Origin: Pseudomonas fluorescens
GTDB taxonomy: Bacteria > Pseudomonadota > Gammaproteobacteria > Pseudomonadales > Pseudomonadaceae
Direction: 5' to 3'
Length of the DNA: 64,000 nt
Assembly (NCBI RefSeq): GCF_902497745.1
Contig: NZ_CABVHJ010000011.1
Location: 1 to 64,000, forward strand
In this document: positions 33,508-42,994 of the stretch, piece by piece
Numbering within the stretch: position 1 is the first letter of the stretch
Layout: each line of letters begins with the position of its first letter
Position numbers and translations under genes: made by a program
Notes under the pieces: model-generated
The model's database searches: none
What the model was told of the DNA's origin: nothing
The model's input: only the letters and a program-made list of their open reading frames with translations

Positions 33508-35619
33508 ATGCAGTTTTTATCCGATAGCCATGGTTGTGAGGGCTGGAAAGGCGAAATGGCCGGACGCATCAGTGCGTTCGACTGGCGCCATACCGAACTC
33601 GGCCCGCTGGACACCTGGCCAGCCAGCCTGTGCAGCGCGGTGCAATTGATGCTGGCGTCGCCGCTGCCAATGGTCATGCTCTGGGGCCGCGCCGGCTACA
33701 TGATCTACAACGATGCCTATTCGATATTTGCCGGTGGTCGGCACCCGTATCTACTCGGTGCGCCGGTGGAGCTGGGTTGGCCGGAAGTCGCCGATTTCAA
33801 CCGGCACGTGGTCGATACCTGCCTGGCCGGCGGCACTTTGTCTTACCGCAATAAAGAACTGGTGCTGTTGCGCGATGGCGTCCCCGAAGACGTGTGGATG
33901 GATTTGTATTACAGCCCGATCGCCAACGATGACGGGGTGCCAGCCGGGGTGATGGCGATGGTGGTGGAAACCACGGAATTCATGCACTCCGAACGCCGCC
34001 GTCAGGCCGCCGAAAAGGCTTACCGCGCTGACAATGAGCGGGTACGTCTGGCGCTGAATGCCGGTGCCTTGCTTGGCTCGTTTGTCTGGGACGTGAAAAA
34101 CAACACATTGTCAGCAGACGAGCGTTTCGCCCGTACGTTCTCTTATCCGCCGGATCATGACCTGAACAATCTGGCCCAGGACATTGCCGAGTCACGCATC
34201 CATCCCGATGATCACGCCTGGGTACAGGAACGAATCGCCCATTCCGTGCAGACCGGTGAGCCGTATAACGCCGAATATCGCGTCCGGCGCAGTGACGGCA
34301 GTTATCTGTGGGTGCTGGCCAGCGGCGCTTGCGAGTTCGACGAGCACGGCAAGCCGTTGCGCTTTCCCGGGGTGCTGATCGACATTCATGAACGCAAGAT
34401 TGCCGAAGAATCCCTGCTCAAATTCACCCGTAACCTCGAACAGCGCGTCGGCGAAGAAGTCGAGGCGCGGCTGGCGGCTGAAGAGCAGTTGCGTCAGTCG
34501 CAGAAGCTCGAAGCCATTGGCGGTTTGACCGGTGGCGTCGCTCACGACTTCAATAATCTGTTGCAAGTGATCGCCGGCAATCTGCATCTGCTTGCACGTC
34601 ACGAACCGAACAACGCCAATGTGCAGCGCCGAGTCAGCGCCTCACTGGCGGCGGTCGAACGCGGTGCCAAGCTGTCCTCGCAATTGCTCGCGTTTGCCCG
34701 ACGCCAGCCGTTGTCTCCAGCGGTGTGCAACCCGCGGCAGATTTTCGAAGGCGTCGGCGAATTGTTGCAGCGAGCGCTGGGTGAAACCATTCAGATCGAT
34801 GTGCAACTGCCGCAGCAACCGTGGCATATCAACGTCGACCGCAACCAGTTGGAAAACGCCATTCTCAATCTGGCGATCAACGCTCGCGATGCGATGAAGG
34901 GCGAGGGCACCATTGCGCTCAGCGCTGCCAACGTGCGCCTCGATCGCGAGTTCTGCGCCGGCAAAGGCATCGTCCCCGGCGAGTTTGTCCGCGTCGCGGT
35001 CAGTGACTCCGGCGCCGGCATCGCGCCAGGCATTCTGGAGCAGGTGTTCGAACCGTTTTTCACCACCAAGGCCGATGGCCAAGGCACCGGTCTGGGCCTG
35101 AGCATGGTGTTCGGTTTCGTCAAGCAGAGCGGCGGCCACGTCGAGATCGCCAGTACCGTCGGTGAGGGCACGCGGGTGCAGTTGTACTTCCCGCGTAGCC
35201 TGCGGCCGATCCTTGATGAAGCCCCCAATCTGCAACGGCAGCAGAGCGGTGGCCACGAGACGATTCTGGTAGTCGAAGACAACGACGCCGTGCGCGCCTC
35301 GGCCGTCGAGTTGTTGCGCGAGGAGGGTTACCGCGTGCTGACCGCCGGCAATGGCGATGCGGCCATGCAAATGCTCCTCGACGGCGTCGAGGTCGACTTG
35401 ATCTTCACTGACGTGGTCATGCCGGGGCTGATCAAAAGCTCTGACCTGTTTGCCTGGGCCAAGGTACAGACGCCGCCGGTGGCGGTGCTGTTCACCTCCG
35501 GGCACACCCGCGACATCATTTCGCGCAATCACCAGTTAAGCCCTGACACGCACTTGCTCGGCAAACCGTATAGCCCGGAAACCATGTTGCAGATGATTCG
35601 GGTGGTGCTCGGTAGCTGA
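33508..35619 (+). CDS. Hybrid sensor histidine kinase (PAS-PAS-HK-receiver)
   Basis: 703 residues, no transmembrane segment, so a cytoplasmic sensor. Two PAS-like regions (~30-165 and ~180-300, the latter ending GKPLRFPGVLIDIHERK) feed a kinase core with the H-box GGVAHDFNNLLQVI (His346) and ATPase boxes NLAINARDAM, DSGAGI, GTGLGLSM. A C-terminal receiver domain follows with phospho-acceptor Asp635 (LIFTDVVMPG). The His-Asp-Phe-Asn-Asn-Leu H-box places it in the HisKA group common in Pseudomonas stand-alone hybrid kinases. No response-regulator gene is adjacent; uvrA2 follows after 31 bp. Confidence 0.92.
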   Translation: MQFLSDSHGCEGWKGEMAGRISAFDWRHTELGPLDTWPASLCSAVQLMLASPLPMVMLWGRAGYMIYNDAYSIFAGGRHPYLLGAPVELGWPEVADFNRHVVDTCLAGGTLSYRNKELVLLRDGVPEDVWMDLYYSPIANDDGVPAGVMAMVVETTEFMHSERRRQAAEKAYRADNERVRLALNAGALLGSFVWDVKNNTLSADERFARTFSYPPDHDLNNLAQDIAESRIHPDDHAWVQERIAHSVQTGEPYNAEYRVRRSDGSYLWVLASGACEFDEHGKPLRFPGVLIDIHERKIAEESLLKFTRNLEQRVGEEVEARLAAEEQLRQSQKLEAIGGLTGGVAHDFNNLLQVIAGNLHLLARHEPNNANVQRRVSASLAAVERGAKLSSQLLAFARRQPLSPAVCNPRQIFEGVGELLQRALGETIQIDVQLPQQPWHINVDRNQLENAILNLAINARDAMKGEGTIALSAANVRLDREFCAGKGIVPGEFVRVAVSDSGAGIAPGILEQVFEPFFTTKADGQGTGLGLSMVFGFVKQSGGHVEIASTVGEGTRVQLYFPRSLRPILDEAPNLQRQQSGGHETILVVEDNDAVRASAVELLREEGYRVLTAGNGDAAMQMLLDGVEVDLIFTDVVMPGLIKSSDLFAWAKVQTPPVAVLFTSGHTRDIISRNHQLSPDTHLLGKPYSPETMLQMIRVVLGS

Positions 35620-35650
35620 GCGTTGAACATTCCTTCACCAAGGCAGGTCG

Positions 35651-38284
35651 ATGACTTCCAAACGCACCTCTAAAGCGCCCGCCGGCATGGTCCGGGTGCG
35701 CGGCGCCCGTGAACATAACCTGAAAAACGTCGATGTCGACATCCCCCGCGATGCACTGGTGGTGTTTACCGGGGTGTCCGGTTCGGGCAAGTCGTCGCTG
35801 GCGTTCTCGACTTTGTATGCCGAAGCCCAGCGCCGTTACTTCGAATCGGTGGCGCCGTACGCGCGACGGCTGATCGATCAGGTCGGCGTGCCGGATGTCG
35901 ACTCCATCGAAGGCCTGCCACCGGCCGTCGCTCTGCAACAGCAACGCGGTACGCCGAGTACGCGCTCGTCGGTGGGCAGCGTGACGACGTTGTCGAGCCT
36001 GATCCGCATGCTCTATTCGCGCGCCGGCAGTTATCCGCCGGGGCAACCGATGTTGTATGCCGAGGACTTTTCGCCGAACACCCCGCAAGGCGCGTGCCCT
36101 GAATGCCATGGCCTCGGCCGGGTGTATGAAGTCACCGAAGCGCTTATGGTGCCCGATCCCAACCTGACCATCCGCCAGCGCGCGGTGGCGTCCTGGCCGC
36201 TGGCGTGGCAGGGGCAGAACCTGCGCGACATCCTCGTGACCATGGGCATCGATGTCGACATCCCGTGGAAGAAGCTGCCGAAAAAACAGCGCGACTGGAT
36301 TCTCTTCACCGAAGAAACCCCGACCGTGCCGGTGTACGCCGGGCTGACCCCGGAAGAAACCCGCGTCGCCCTCAAGCGCAAGATGGAGCCGAGTTATCAG
36401 GGCACCTTCACCGGTGCGCGCCGCTATATCTTGCACACGTTCACCCATTCGCAAAGTGCGCTGATGAAGAAGCGCGTGTCGCAGTTCATGCTCGGCAGTC
36501 CTTGCCCGCTGTGTGACGGCAAGCGCCTGAAGCGTGAAGCGTTGTCGGTGACGTTTGCCGGGTACGACATCGGTGAGCTGGCGCAGATGCCACTGCTGCA
36601 AGTGGCCGAGGTTTTGAAACCCGTGGCAGCGCAAAGTTATCTGGAGCACGTCGAGGAAACCGGCGAGACCTTGAGCCACGCGCAAACCCGCGAGGCCCGC
36701 CAGCAGCGGGTGGCCCATGGCGCCAGCGGCCATGCCAGCGCGCCGGATGTGCGGCACACGCCGAACCTGTCGCTGGAGAAACGCCTGGCGGCGCAGCGTA
36801 TTGCCGAGGACTTGCTGGAGCGGGTCAGCACCCTGACCGATCTGGGCCTCGGCTATCTGGCGCTGGAGCGCAGCACGCCGACGCTGTCGTCGGGTGAGTT
36901 GCAGCGCTTGCGTTTGGCGACGCAGTTGGGCTCGCAATTGTTCGGGGTGATTTATGTACTCGACGAGCCATCCGCCGGTTTGCATCCGGCCGATGGCGAA
37001 GCGCTGTTCGAAGCCTTGCAACGCTTGAAGGCTGACGGCAACACGCTGTTCGTCGTCGAGCATGACCTGGAAACCATGCGCCGTGCCGACTGGCTGATCG
37101 ACGTGGGTCCGGCGGCGGGCGAGCAGGGTGGGCAGGTGTTGTACAGCGGCCCGCCTGCAGGTCTGGCCGGGATCGCACAGTCGCAGACTCGCGCATATCT
37201 GTTTGCCGAGTCGCAACGCCAGACAAGAACGGCACGTAAACCGACGGCGTGGCTGAAACTCGAGGGCATCACCCGCAATAATCTGAACAACCTCAGTGCC
37301 GAATTTCCCTTGGGCTGCTTTACCTCGGTGACGGGTGTGTCCGGCTCGGGCAAGTCGAGTCTGGTCAGTCAGGCATTGCTGGAACTGGTCGGCGCGCAGT
37401 TGGGCCGTCCCACGCTGGAAAGCGAACCGGAGGAACTCAGCCTCGAAGACGACGCACCGCAACTCAGCAGCGGCCAGATCGTGTCTGGGCTGGAGTCGAT
37501 CAAGCGCTTGGTGCAGGTCGATCAGAAACCGATCGGCCGCACGCCACGCTCGAATCTGGCGACCTACACCGGTTTGTTCGACAACGTGCGCAAACTGTAT
37601 GCCGCGACCGACGATGCACGGGCGGCAGGCTATGACGCCGGGCAGTTTTCCTTCAACGTCGCCAAAGGCCGTTGCGCCACTTGCGAAGGTGAGGGGTTTG
37701 TCAGCGTCGAGTTGTTGTTCATGCCGAGTGTCTATGCACCGTGTCCAACTTGTCATGGCGCGCGCTACAACCCGCAGACGCTGGCGATTCTCTGGCAGGG
37801 TTTGAGCATTGCGCAGGTGTTGCAACTGACCGTGGATGAAGCGGTGGAAGTCTTCGCCGAGCAACCGGGCATTCGCCGTTCACTGGAAGTGTTGCGGGAC
37901 ATTGGCCTGGGTTATCTGCGTCTCGGGCAACCGGCCACGGAACTGTCCGGCGGCGAAGCACAGCGCATCAAACTGGCCACCGAGTTGCAGCGCAACCAGC
38001 GCGGCGCGACCTTGTATGTGCTGGATGAACCAACCACCGGGCTGCACCCGCGCGATGTTGACCGGTTGCTGGAGCAGCTGGATTCGCTGGTGACGGCAGG
38101 GCACACGGTGATCGTGGTCGAGCACGAAATGCGCGTGGTCGCGCAGAGTGACTGGGTGATCGACATCGGGCCGGGGGCAGGGGATCAGGGCGGCAGGATT
38201 GTCGTGGCGGGCACGCCGCAGAAGGTTGCGGCGAGCAAGAAGAGCAAGACCGCGCCGTTTTTGGCTCGGGCTTTGAACCGATAG
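35651..38284 (+). CDS. UvrA-like ABC protein, class II (UvrA2)
   Basis: 877 residues with two ABC modules. The first has Walker A GVSGSGKSSLAF at ~40 and signature LSSGELQRLRLATQ; the second has GVSGSGKSSLVS at ~560 and LSGGEAQRIKLATELQ. Both zinc-type Cys motifs remain (CPECHG; CATCEG with CPTCHG). After the first Walker A the chain passes from LIRMLYSRAG straight to ACPECHG, so the UvrB-binding domain of classical ~940-residue UvrA is missing, as in UvrA2 proteins linked to drug or damage tolerance. Probably not the housekeeping excision subunit. The 782-codon minus-strand frame opposite it is a coding shadow. Confidence 0.92.
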   Translation: MTSKRTSKAPAGMVRVRGAREHNLKNVDVDIPRDALVVFTGVSGSGKSSLAFSTLYAEAQRRYFESVAPYARRLIDQVGVPDVDSIEGLPPAVALQQQRGTPSTRSSVGSVTTLSSLIRMLYSRAGSYPPGQPMLYAEDFSPNTPQGACPECHGLGRVYEVTEALMVPDPNLTIRQRAVASWPLAWQGQNLRDILVTMGIDVDIPWKKLPKKQRDWILFTEETPTVPVYAGLTPEETRVALKRKMEPSYQGTFTGARRYILHTFTHSQSALMKKRVSQFMLGSPCPLCDGKRLKREALSVTFAGYDIGELAQMPLLQVAEVLKPVAAQSYLEHVEETGETLSHAQTREARQQRVAHGASGHASAPDVRHTPNLSLEKRLAAQRIAEDLLERVSTLTDLGLGYLALERSTPTLSSGELQRLRLATQLGSQLFGVIYVLDEPSAGLHPADGEALFEALQRLKADGNTLFVVEHDLETMRRADWLIDVGPAAGEQGGQVLYSGPPAGLAGIAQSQTRAYLFAESQRQTRTARKPTAWLKLEGITRNNLNNLSAEFPLGCFTSVTGVSGSGKSSLVSQALLELVGAQLGRPTLESEPEELSLEDDAPQLSSGQIVSGLESIKRLVQVDQKPIGRTPRSNLATYTGLFDNVRKLYAATDDARAAGYDAGQFSFNVAKGRCATCEGEGFVSVELLFMPSVYAPCPTCHGARYNPQTLAILWQGLSIAQVLQLTVDEAVEVFAEQPGIRRSLEVLRDIGLGYLRLGQPATELSGGEAQRIKLATELQRNQRGATLYVLDEPTTGLHPRDVDRLLEQLDSLVTAGHTVIVVEHEMRVVAQSDWVIDIGPGAGDQGGRIVVAGTPQKVAASKKSKTAPFLARALNR

Positions 38285-38303
38285 GTGTGTTGGCAGGGCT
38301 GAC

Positions 38304-38415
38304 GTCTTCGTCGGAACGCCGCCCGGAGCAAGCTCGCTCCCACAGTGGTTTTGTGTGTACGCCTATTCCGCGTACATCACTAAAACCTGTGGGAGCGAGC
38401 TTGCTCGCGAAAGCG
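38304..38415. repeat. REP pair, outward-facing, variant left arm
   Basis: The left part reads GTCTTCGTCGGAACGCCGCC then CGGAGCAAGCTCGCTCCCACAG; the right part reads CCTGTGGGAGCGAGCTTGCT then CGCGAAAGCGG. Order is CTCCCAC first, GTGGGAG second, the reverse of most copies here. The same variant left arm recurs at 45902. Confidence 0.85.
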
Positions 38416-38420
38416 GTTGA

Positions 38421-40364
38421 TCAGGCACCATCGAGGGTGCGGCGAACCTTGTCGAGCAATTCACTGATCTGAAACGGCTTGACCAGCATGTCCATGCCGC
38501 TGCCCAGAAACACCTGGCGGTTGATCGCCGTTTCCGCATACCCGGTCATGAACAGGATCGGCAATCCCTCACGCCAGCCCCGCGCAACATCCGCCAACTC
38601 ACGACCGCTCATGCGCGGCAAACCAACGTCGGTCAGCAGCAGGTTGATCGACGGATCATTCTGCAGGCGTTCCAGCGCCGTTTCGATATCCGCCGCTTGG
38701 GTGCAGCGATAACCCGCGTCTTCCAGCACTTCAGTGACAAACATGCGTACCGACGGCATGTCCTCGACAATCAGCACATGCTCGCCAGTGCCTTGCGGGT
38801 CAACCACTGGCGCGGGGATGTCGGCCCCGGTCGGGTCGGTGGTGGCCGGCAACATGATCGTCACTTCGGTGCCGCGCCGCGCGACGCTGCGGATGTGCGC
38901 ATCGCCGCCCGACTGGCGGGCAAAACCATAGATCGTCGACAACCCCAGCCCCGTGCCCTGGCCCAACGGTTTGGTGGTGAAAAACGGATCGAAGACTTTA
39001 TCGATGACGTTGTGCTCGATCCCGGTCCCGTCGTCACGCACCGACAGCGCCACGTAAGCGCCATCGGCCATGTTCGGATCACCGTGGGAGTAGGCGGCGT
39101 AGGTGTTGACCCAGATATTGCCGCCCGCCGGCAGCGCATCGCGGGCGTTGATTACCAGGTTCAACACCGCGCTTTCCAGCTGCACCGGGTCGACCAGGGC
39201 GATCGCCGGTTTGCTGGTCAATTCAAGCTTGAGGGTGATTCGCTCACCGATGGTGCGCACCAGCAGTTCTTCCAGTGAGCGTACTTGTTCGTTGATGTCG
39301 ACCGGCCGTGTATCCAGCGGCTGCTGACGGGCAAAGGCGAGCAAACGATGGGTAAGTGAGGCGGCACTCATCGCCGAATTCAGCGCCGCTTCGGAATAAA
39401 ACTGCACCTTGTCCAGACGTTGATCGGCAACACGTTTCTGGATCAGCTCCAGGCTGGTGATGATCCCGGTCAGCAGGTTGTTGAAGTCGTGGGCGATACC
39501 GCCCGTGAGCTTGCCCAGTGCGTCCATTTTTTGCACTTGCAGCAACTGCGCCTCAGCGCGCGCACGCTCGGCGACCTCTTTGGCCAGTTGCGTGGTGGTG
39601 TCGTCCAGGCGCGCCAGATGCGAGCGCTCGCGATGGCGGTGTTCGGTGACGTCTTCGACAAACACCAGGCTCAGCTCCGGCGTCCGGTACGGCGAAATCT
39701 GCCACTCGGTCTCGCGAATCTCGCCCTGCACACGCATGTTCAGCGTGCCTTTCCAGCGCTCGCCATCGACCAGGCGCAGGCGCAGTTCATTGAGGATCGC
39801 GCTCTGCTCCTCGGCGAAGCATTCACGCAGGATTTGCGGGTCCTGATCGTCGAGAATCAGTTGCGCGAAGGCATGGTTGCACTCATGCACCTTGAGGCTG
39901 GCATCGAGCACCGCGATCGGCGCGGACACATTGACGAAAATCTCACGGAAGCGCGCTTCACTTTCGCGCAGGGCATTTTCCGTGTCGCGTACCCGCAGCA
40001 GCGTGCGCAGGGTGGCCAGCAGCACGTCGGGGTCGACCGGGTGAATCAGATAGGCATCAGCGCCGGCATTGAGGCCGGTGATGATGTCGCCAGTCTGGAT
40101 CGAGGCGGCGGACACGTGGATCACTGGCAACAGCGCCGTGCGGCTGTCCGCGCGCAGAATCCGTACGATGTCGAAGCCGCTCATGTCCGGCAGATTGACG
40201 TCGAGGATCAGTGCGTCGAGCACTTCACTTTCGATCAACGCCAGCCCCTCGCCGCCGGTGCCGGCTTCCAGCACCTCATAGCCGTGACGCTCCAGCCGTC
40301 GGCGCAGGGCGTAGCGGGTGGCGACGTTGTCGTCGACGATCAACAAGCGGATGTCACGTTTCAT
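38421..40364 (-). CDS. Receiver-PAS-histidine kinase-receiver protein, last gene of stressosome operon
   Basis: 647 residues. An N-terminal receiver (LLIVDDNVATRYALRRRL; acceptor Asp55 in ALILDVNLPD) is followed by a PAS domain (~135-245), a coiled region, a kinase core with H-box GGIAHDFNNLLTGI (His292) and ATP boxes NLVINARDAL, DDGTGIE, GTGLGLST, and a C-terminal receiver with acceptor Asp in LLLTDVGLPRMSG. There is no membrane segment or DNA-binding domain. It overlaps the preceding kinase gene by 11 bp, so it is translationally coupled. Likely the output or integration point of the stressosome module. Confidence 0.92.
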   Translation of the reverse strand: MKRDIRLLIVDDNVATRYALRRRLERHGYEVLEAGTGGEGLALIESEVLDALILDVNLPDMSGFDIVRILRADSRTALLPVIHVSAASIQTGDIITGLNAGADAYLIHPVDPDVLLATLRTLLRVRDTENALRESEARFREIFVNVSAPIAVLDASLKVHECNHAFAQLILDDQDPQILRECFAEEQSAILNELRLRLVDGERWKGTLNMRVQGEIRETEWQISPYRTPELSLVFVEDVTEHRHRERSHLARLDDTTTQLAKEVAERARAEAQLLQVQKMDALGKLTGGIAHDFNNLLTGIITSLELIQKRVADQRLDKVQFYSEAALNSAMSAASLTHRLLAFARQQPLDTRPVDINEQVRSLEELLVRTIGERITLKLELTSKPAIALVDPVQLESAVLNLVINARDALPAGGNIWVNTYAAYSHGDPNMADGAYVALSVRDDGTGIEHNVIDKVFDPFFTTKPLGQGTGLGLSTIYGFARQSGGDAHIRSVARRGTEVTIMLPATTDPTGADIPAPVVDPQGTGEHVLIVEDMPSVRMFVTEVLEDAGYRCTQAADIETALERLQNDPSINLLLTDVGLPRMSGRELADVARGWREGLPILFMTGYAETAINRQVFLGSGMDMLVKPFQISELLDKVRRTLDGA

Positions 40365-41229
40365 CGACGTTCTCCAGAGCGATCGCCAACGGGATGATCA
40401 CGAAAAAGGTCGAGCCGACCCCCGGCGCACTGTCCATCCCGACTTCACCGCCGAGCAGGGCGGCGAAGCGTTTACACAGCGACAGGCCCAGCCCGGTGCC
40501 GCGCAGACGTTTCTGCAACGGCGAGTCGACCTGGGAAAAGTCCTCGAACAATGCACCATGCAGCTCTGGTGCGATACCGATTCCGGTGTCGCTAACGGCA
40601 AAACGCACCTTGTCCGCCCCTTCGAGCCGCGCGGAAACCCGCACTTCGCCACGGGTGGTGAACTTCAGCGAGTTGGAAATGAAGTTGCGCAGGATCTGCG
40701 CGAGTTTCTTGTCATCGGTGTACAGGCGTGGCAAACCGACCGGCTCTTCGAAAATCAGGTCCACGGCGCTGGCGTCGACGATTGGCCGGAACATCCCGCG
40801 CAGGGCCGAGAACAGGTCGAACATGTCGAACCATGCCGGGGAAATGCTGATGCGTCCGGCCTCGATCTTCGCCAGATCGAGCAGGTCATCGACCATGTCG
40901 CTGAGTTCGCGCGCAGCCGTGCTGACGAACGCCACCTGCTTGTGTTGCTCGGGACTGAGCGGGCCGTCGAGCTCATCGGCGAGCAGGCTGTTGATGCTCA
41001 GGATCGAACCCAGCGGCGTGCGGAACTCGTGGCTCATGTACGACAAAAAACGGCTTTTCAGATCCGAAGCCTGGCGCAGTTCCTCAGCCTGTACATCAAG
41101 TTCGGCGTACAGCGCCAGCACGCCCTGATTGGTTTCATCGAGTTCTTCGCGCAGGGCTGCGGTTTCGCTCTGCAACTGCGCAATCAGCGCAGCCTGCTCG
41201 GCACTGCTCAGAATCGGCGACTCAGCCAT
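40354..41229 (-). CDS. Cytoplasmic sensor histidine kinase in stressosome operon
   Basis: 291 residues from the ATG at 41229 (GGAGG eight bases upstream). An N-terminal coiled coil (QAALIAQLQSETAALREELDET) precedes HisKA with H-box SYMSHEFRTPL (His67) and a HATPase domain with ISNSLKFT, DTGIGI and GTGLGLSLCKRF. There is no PAS, HAMP or membrane segment, so it probably takes its signal from a partner such as the RsbT-type protein. It overlaps the upstream phosphatase gene by 8 bp and the downstream receiver-kinase gene by 11 bp. Confidence 0.92.
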   Translation of the reverse strand: MAESPILSSAEQAALIAQLQSETAALREELDETNQGVLALYAELDVQAEELRQASDLKSRFLSYMSHEFRTPLGSILSINSLLADELDGPLSPEQHKQVAFVSTAARELSDMVDDLLDLAKIEAGRISISPAWFDMFDLFSALRGMFRPIVDASAVDLIFEEPVGLPRLYTDDKKLAQILRNFISNSLKFTTRGEVRVSARLEGADKVRFAVSDTGIGIAPELHGALFEDFSQVDSPLQKRLRGTGLGLSLCKRFAALLGGEVGMDSAPGVGSTFFVIIPLAIALENVDET

Positions 41230-42238
41230 GGGCGGCCTCCAGGGCAACGACCAGCACCGTTACATCGTCGCGCCCGCGGCAGAAGTCGCGGTGCAGGACG
41301 CTGGCTATCACGGCAGGATGGCGGTGCACCAGGCCGGGGTAGTCTTGAAGGTTCCAACGGGACTGCAAGCCGTCGCTGTACATGATCAATAGATGTCCGT
41401 TCACGTGAGCATAGTCAAAGGGCCGGGCTTTCCGGTATTGCACGCCGACAATGCCCGGGTGCGAAGCCAGTCCGCGGGACTTGTCGGCGTTGATCAGGCT
41501 GGCGCCGATGTTGCCGACGCCGGCGAAGGTCAGGCTGTCGCGCCGTGCATCGAATTGGGCAAACGCGACAGCGCCGCCGCGAGTACCGATCATGTCGCGG
41601 TGCATGTCTTCCATCAGCATCACCGGCTCGGCGAAAGGCATCAGAGCGAAGGTTTGCGCTCCGGCCCGCCCGGCGCGTTCGGCGTCTTCACCGTGACCGA
41701 GGCCGTCGATGATCAGCGCGCTGATGCTGCCGTTGTCATACGCCAGGTGCCAGACATCGCCGCACGCCGGATCGTTGTGCAACGAGTGCTGGCTGACCCC
41801 AAAACGCATGTCAGGCTCGCGATCCGTGCGTGGATAAAACCGGGCCAATAACACCGCGCCACGGGCATCGGCGTACACATCAAACACTTCGGTCTGGCGT
41901 GATATCGAGCCAAGGCCAATGCCTTGGGTGCCTCCGGTGGAGAACCCGTCGGGCATACAGGCCTGCAAATCAAACCCCTGAGCACGGTCGATGGCGAGCA
42001 ACTCAATGCCGAAACCATCAATGCGCGGCAGCACCCGCAGATGCATTTCACCGTGGTTGGCGTGCTTGAGCACATTGCTCGCAAGCTCCGTAGCGACCAG
42101 CGCCACGCGCCCGGCATCGCGCTCATCAAAGCCATGCTGTTCGGCCAGTTGTTGCGCCGTGCGCCGTGCGTGGCCGATCTGGCTGCTGTCTTCGATCAGT
42201 AAAACCTGGGTCATCGACCCGCTGATATTCATGTCCAT
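41222..42238 (-). CDS. RsbX-like protein: HATPase domain fused to SpoIIE/PP2C phosphatase
   Basis: 338 residues. Residues ~10-140 form an anti-sigma-type GHKL ATPase (ATELASNVLKHANHGEM, and GIGLGSISR). Residues ~150-335 are a PP2C/SpoIIE phosphatase (SALIIDGLGHGEDAERAG, FAGVGNIGAS, LLIMYSDGLQSRW, GRDDVTVLVVAL) with the metal-binding Asp residues. In Bacillus RsbX resets the stressosome by dephosphorylating RsbR and RsbS; here the same job is combined with an RsbT/RsbW-like ATPase. It overlaps rsbT by 10 bp and the kinase gene by 8 bp. Confidence 0.88.
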   Translation of the reverse strand: MDMNISGSMTQVLLIEDSSQIGHARRTAQQLAEQHGFDERDAGRVALVATELASNVLKHANHGEMHLRVLPRIDGFGIELLAIDRAQGFDLQACMPDGFSTGGTQGIGLGSISRQTEVFDVYADARGAVLLARFYPRTDREPDMRFGVSQHSLHNDPACGDVWHLAYDNGSISALIIDGLGHGEDAERAGRAGAQTFALMPFAEPVMLMEDMHRDMIGTRGGAVAFAQFDARRDSLTFAGVGNIGASLINADKSRGLASHPGIVGVQYRKARPFDYAHVNGHLLIMYSDGLQSRWNLQDYPGLVHRHPAVIASVLHRDFCRGRDDVTVLVVALEAAHG

Positions 42239-42633
42239 CGGGTAATCGTTATGCGAGTGCCCTTGCCGGGCTCGGTGTCCAGTTCGAATTCTTCGACCAG
42301 CCGTTTCGCGCCGGTCAGGCCCAGGCCCATGCCGCTGCCGGAGGTCCAGCCGTCGGTCATCGCCAGTTTGATGTCGGCAATGCCCGGGCCTTCGTCGCGG
42401 AACGTCAAGCGCAGACCGACTTTGTGATCTTCATCGAGAATCTGCCAGTCCATGTCGCCGCCGCCACCGTAAACCATGGTGTTGCGGGCCAGTTCGCTGA
42501 CTGCTGTGACCATTTTGGTCAGGTCGATCAGGCGCATTCCGCATTCGGTGGCCAGTTTGCGTGCGGTCTGGCGCGCGAGCACGACGTCCTGCTCGATGTG
42601 GATGGGTTGAGTACCGCTGCTGCGTACGGTCAT
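42229..42633 (-). CDS. rsbT: RsbT-like serine/threonine kinase (anti-sigma regulatory factor)
   Basis: 134 residues. GHKL-type ATPase with N-box VSELARNTMVYGGGGDM, G1 FRDEGPGI and G2 SGSGMGLGLTGAKRL, the RsbT/RsbW pattern. In stressosomes RsbT phosphorylates RsbS and RsbR, then leaves the complex to switch on its downstream partner. It overlaps the rsbS stop by 4 bp. B. subtilis RsbT is 133 residues, so the length fits. Confidence 0.92.
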   Translation of the reverse strand: MTVRSSGTQPIHIEQDVVLARQTARKLATECGMRLIDLTKMVTAVSELARNTMVYGGGGDMDWQILDEDHKVGLRLTFRDEGPGIADIKLAMTDGWTSGSGMGLGLTGAKRLVEEFELDTEPGKGTRITITRWT

Positions 42634-42992
42634 TGCCGGTCTACTCGTTCCTGCAGCAGTTTCATCCCGCGCTCGACGTTCAGTGCCGTGCTGACACCGG
42701 GCAGGGTCAGGCCGAGCTCGACCAAGGTGATCGCCACGGCCGGCTGCATGCCGACCAGCATGGTTTCGGCGTCCATGATTTTCGACAGGCCGGAGATCGT
42801 GCTGATCATCCGGCCAATGAACGAGTCGACCATGTCCAGCGCCGAGATGTCGATCAACACCCCGCGCGCCGAGGTCTTGCTGATGCGCTCGGACAAGTCA
42901 TCCTGCAATGTGAGGGCGAGCTGGTCATGCATGTCGACCTGAATGGTCACCAGCAGGAACTTGCCCATCTGGAGAATCGGGATACGTTCCAT
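42630..42992 (-). CDS. rsbS: RsbS-like STAS protein (stressosome core antagonist)
   Basis: 120 residues from the ATG at 42992, two bases after the rsbR stop, with AAGACGG upstream. It is a single STAS domain (IPILQMGKFLLVTIQVDMHD, GVLIDISALDMVDSFIGRMI, MLVGMQPAVAITLVELG). Ser57 in DMVDSF stands where the phosphorylated Ser59 of Bacillus RsbS lies. Length and motif match RsbS (~120 residues). A longer frame reading into rsbR on the same strand is not needed. Confidence 0.92.
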   Translation of the reverse strand: MERIPILQMGKFLLVTIQVDMHDQLALTLQDDLSERISKTSARGVLIDISALDMVDSFIGRMISTISGLSKIMDAETMLVGMQPAVAITLVELGLTLPGVSTALNVERGMKLLQERVDRQ

Positions 42993-42994
42993 GT

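Noticed and set aside
35516..37864. A 782-codon minus-strand open frame
   Set aside because: It lies fully opposite uvrA2, whose motifs are intact; the antisense product resembles nothing and has a shadow-like composition.
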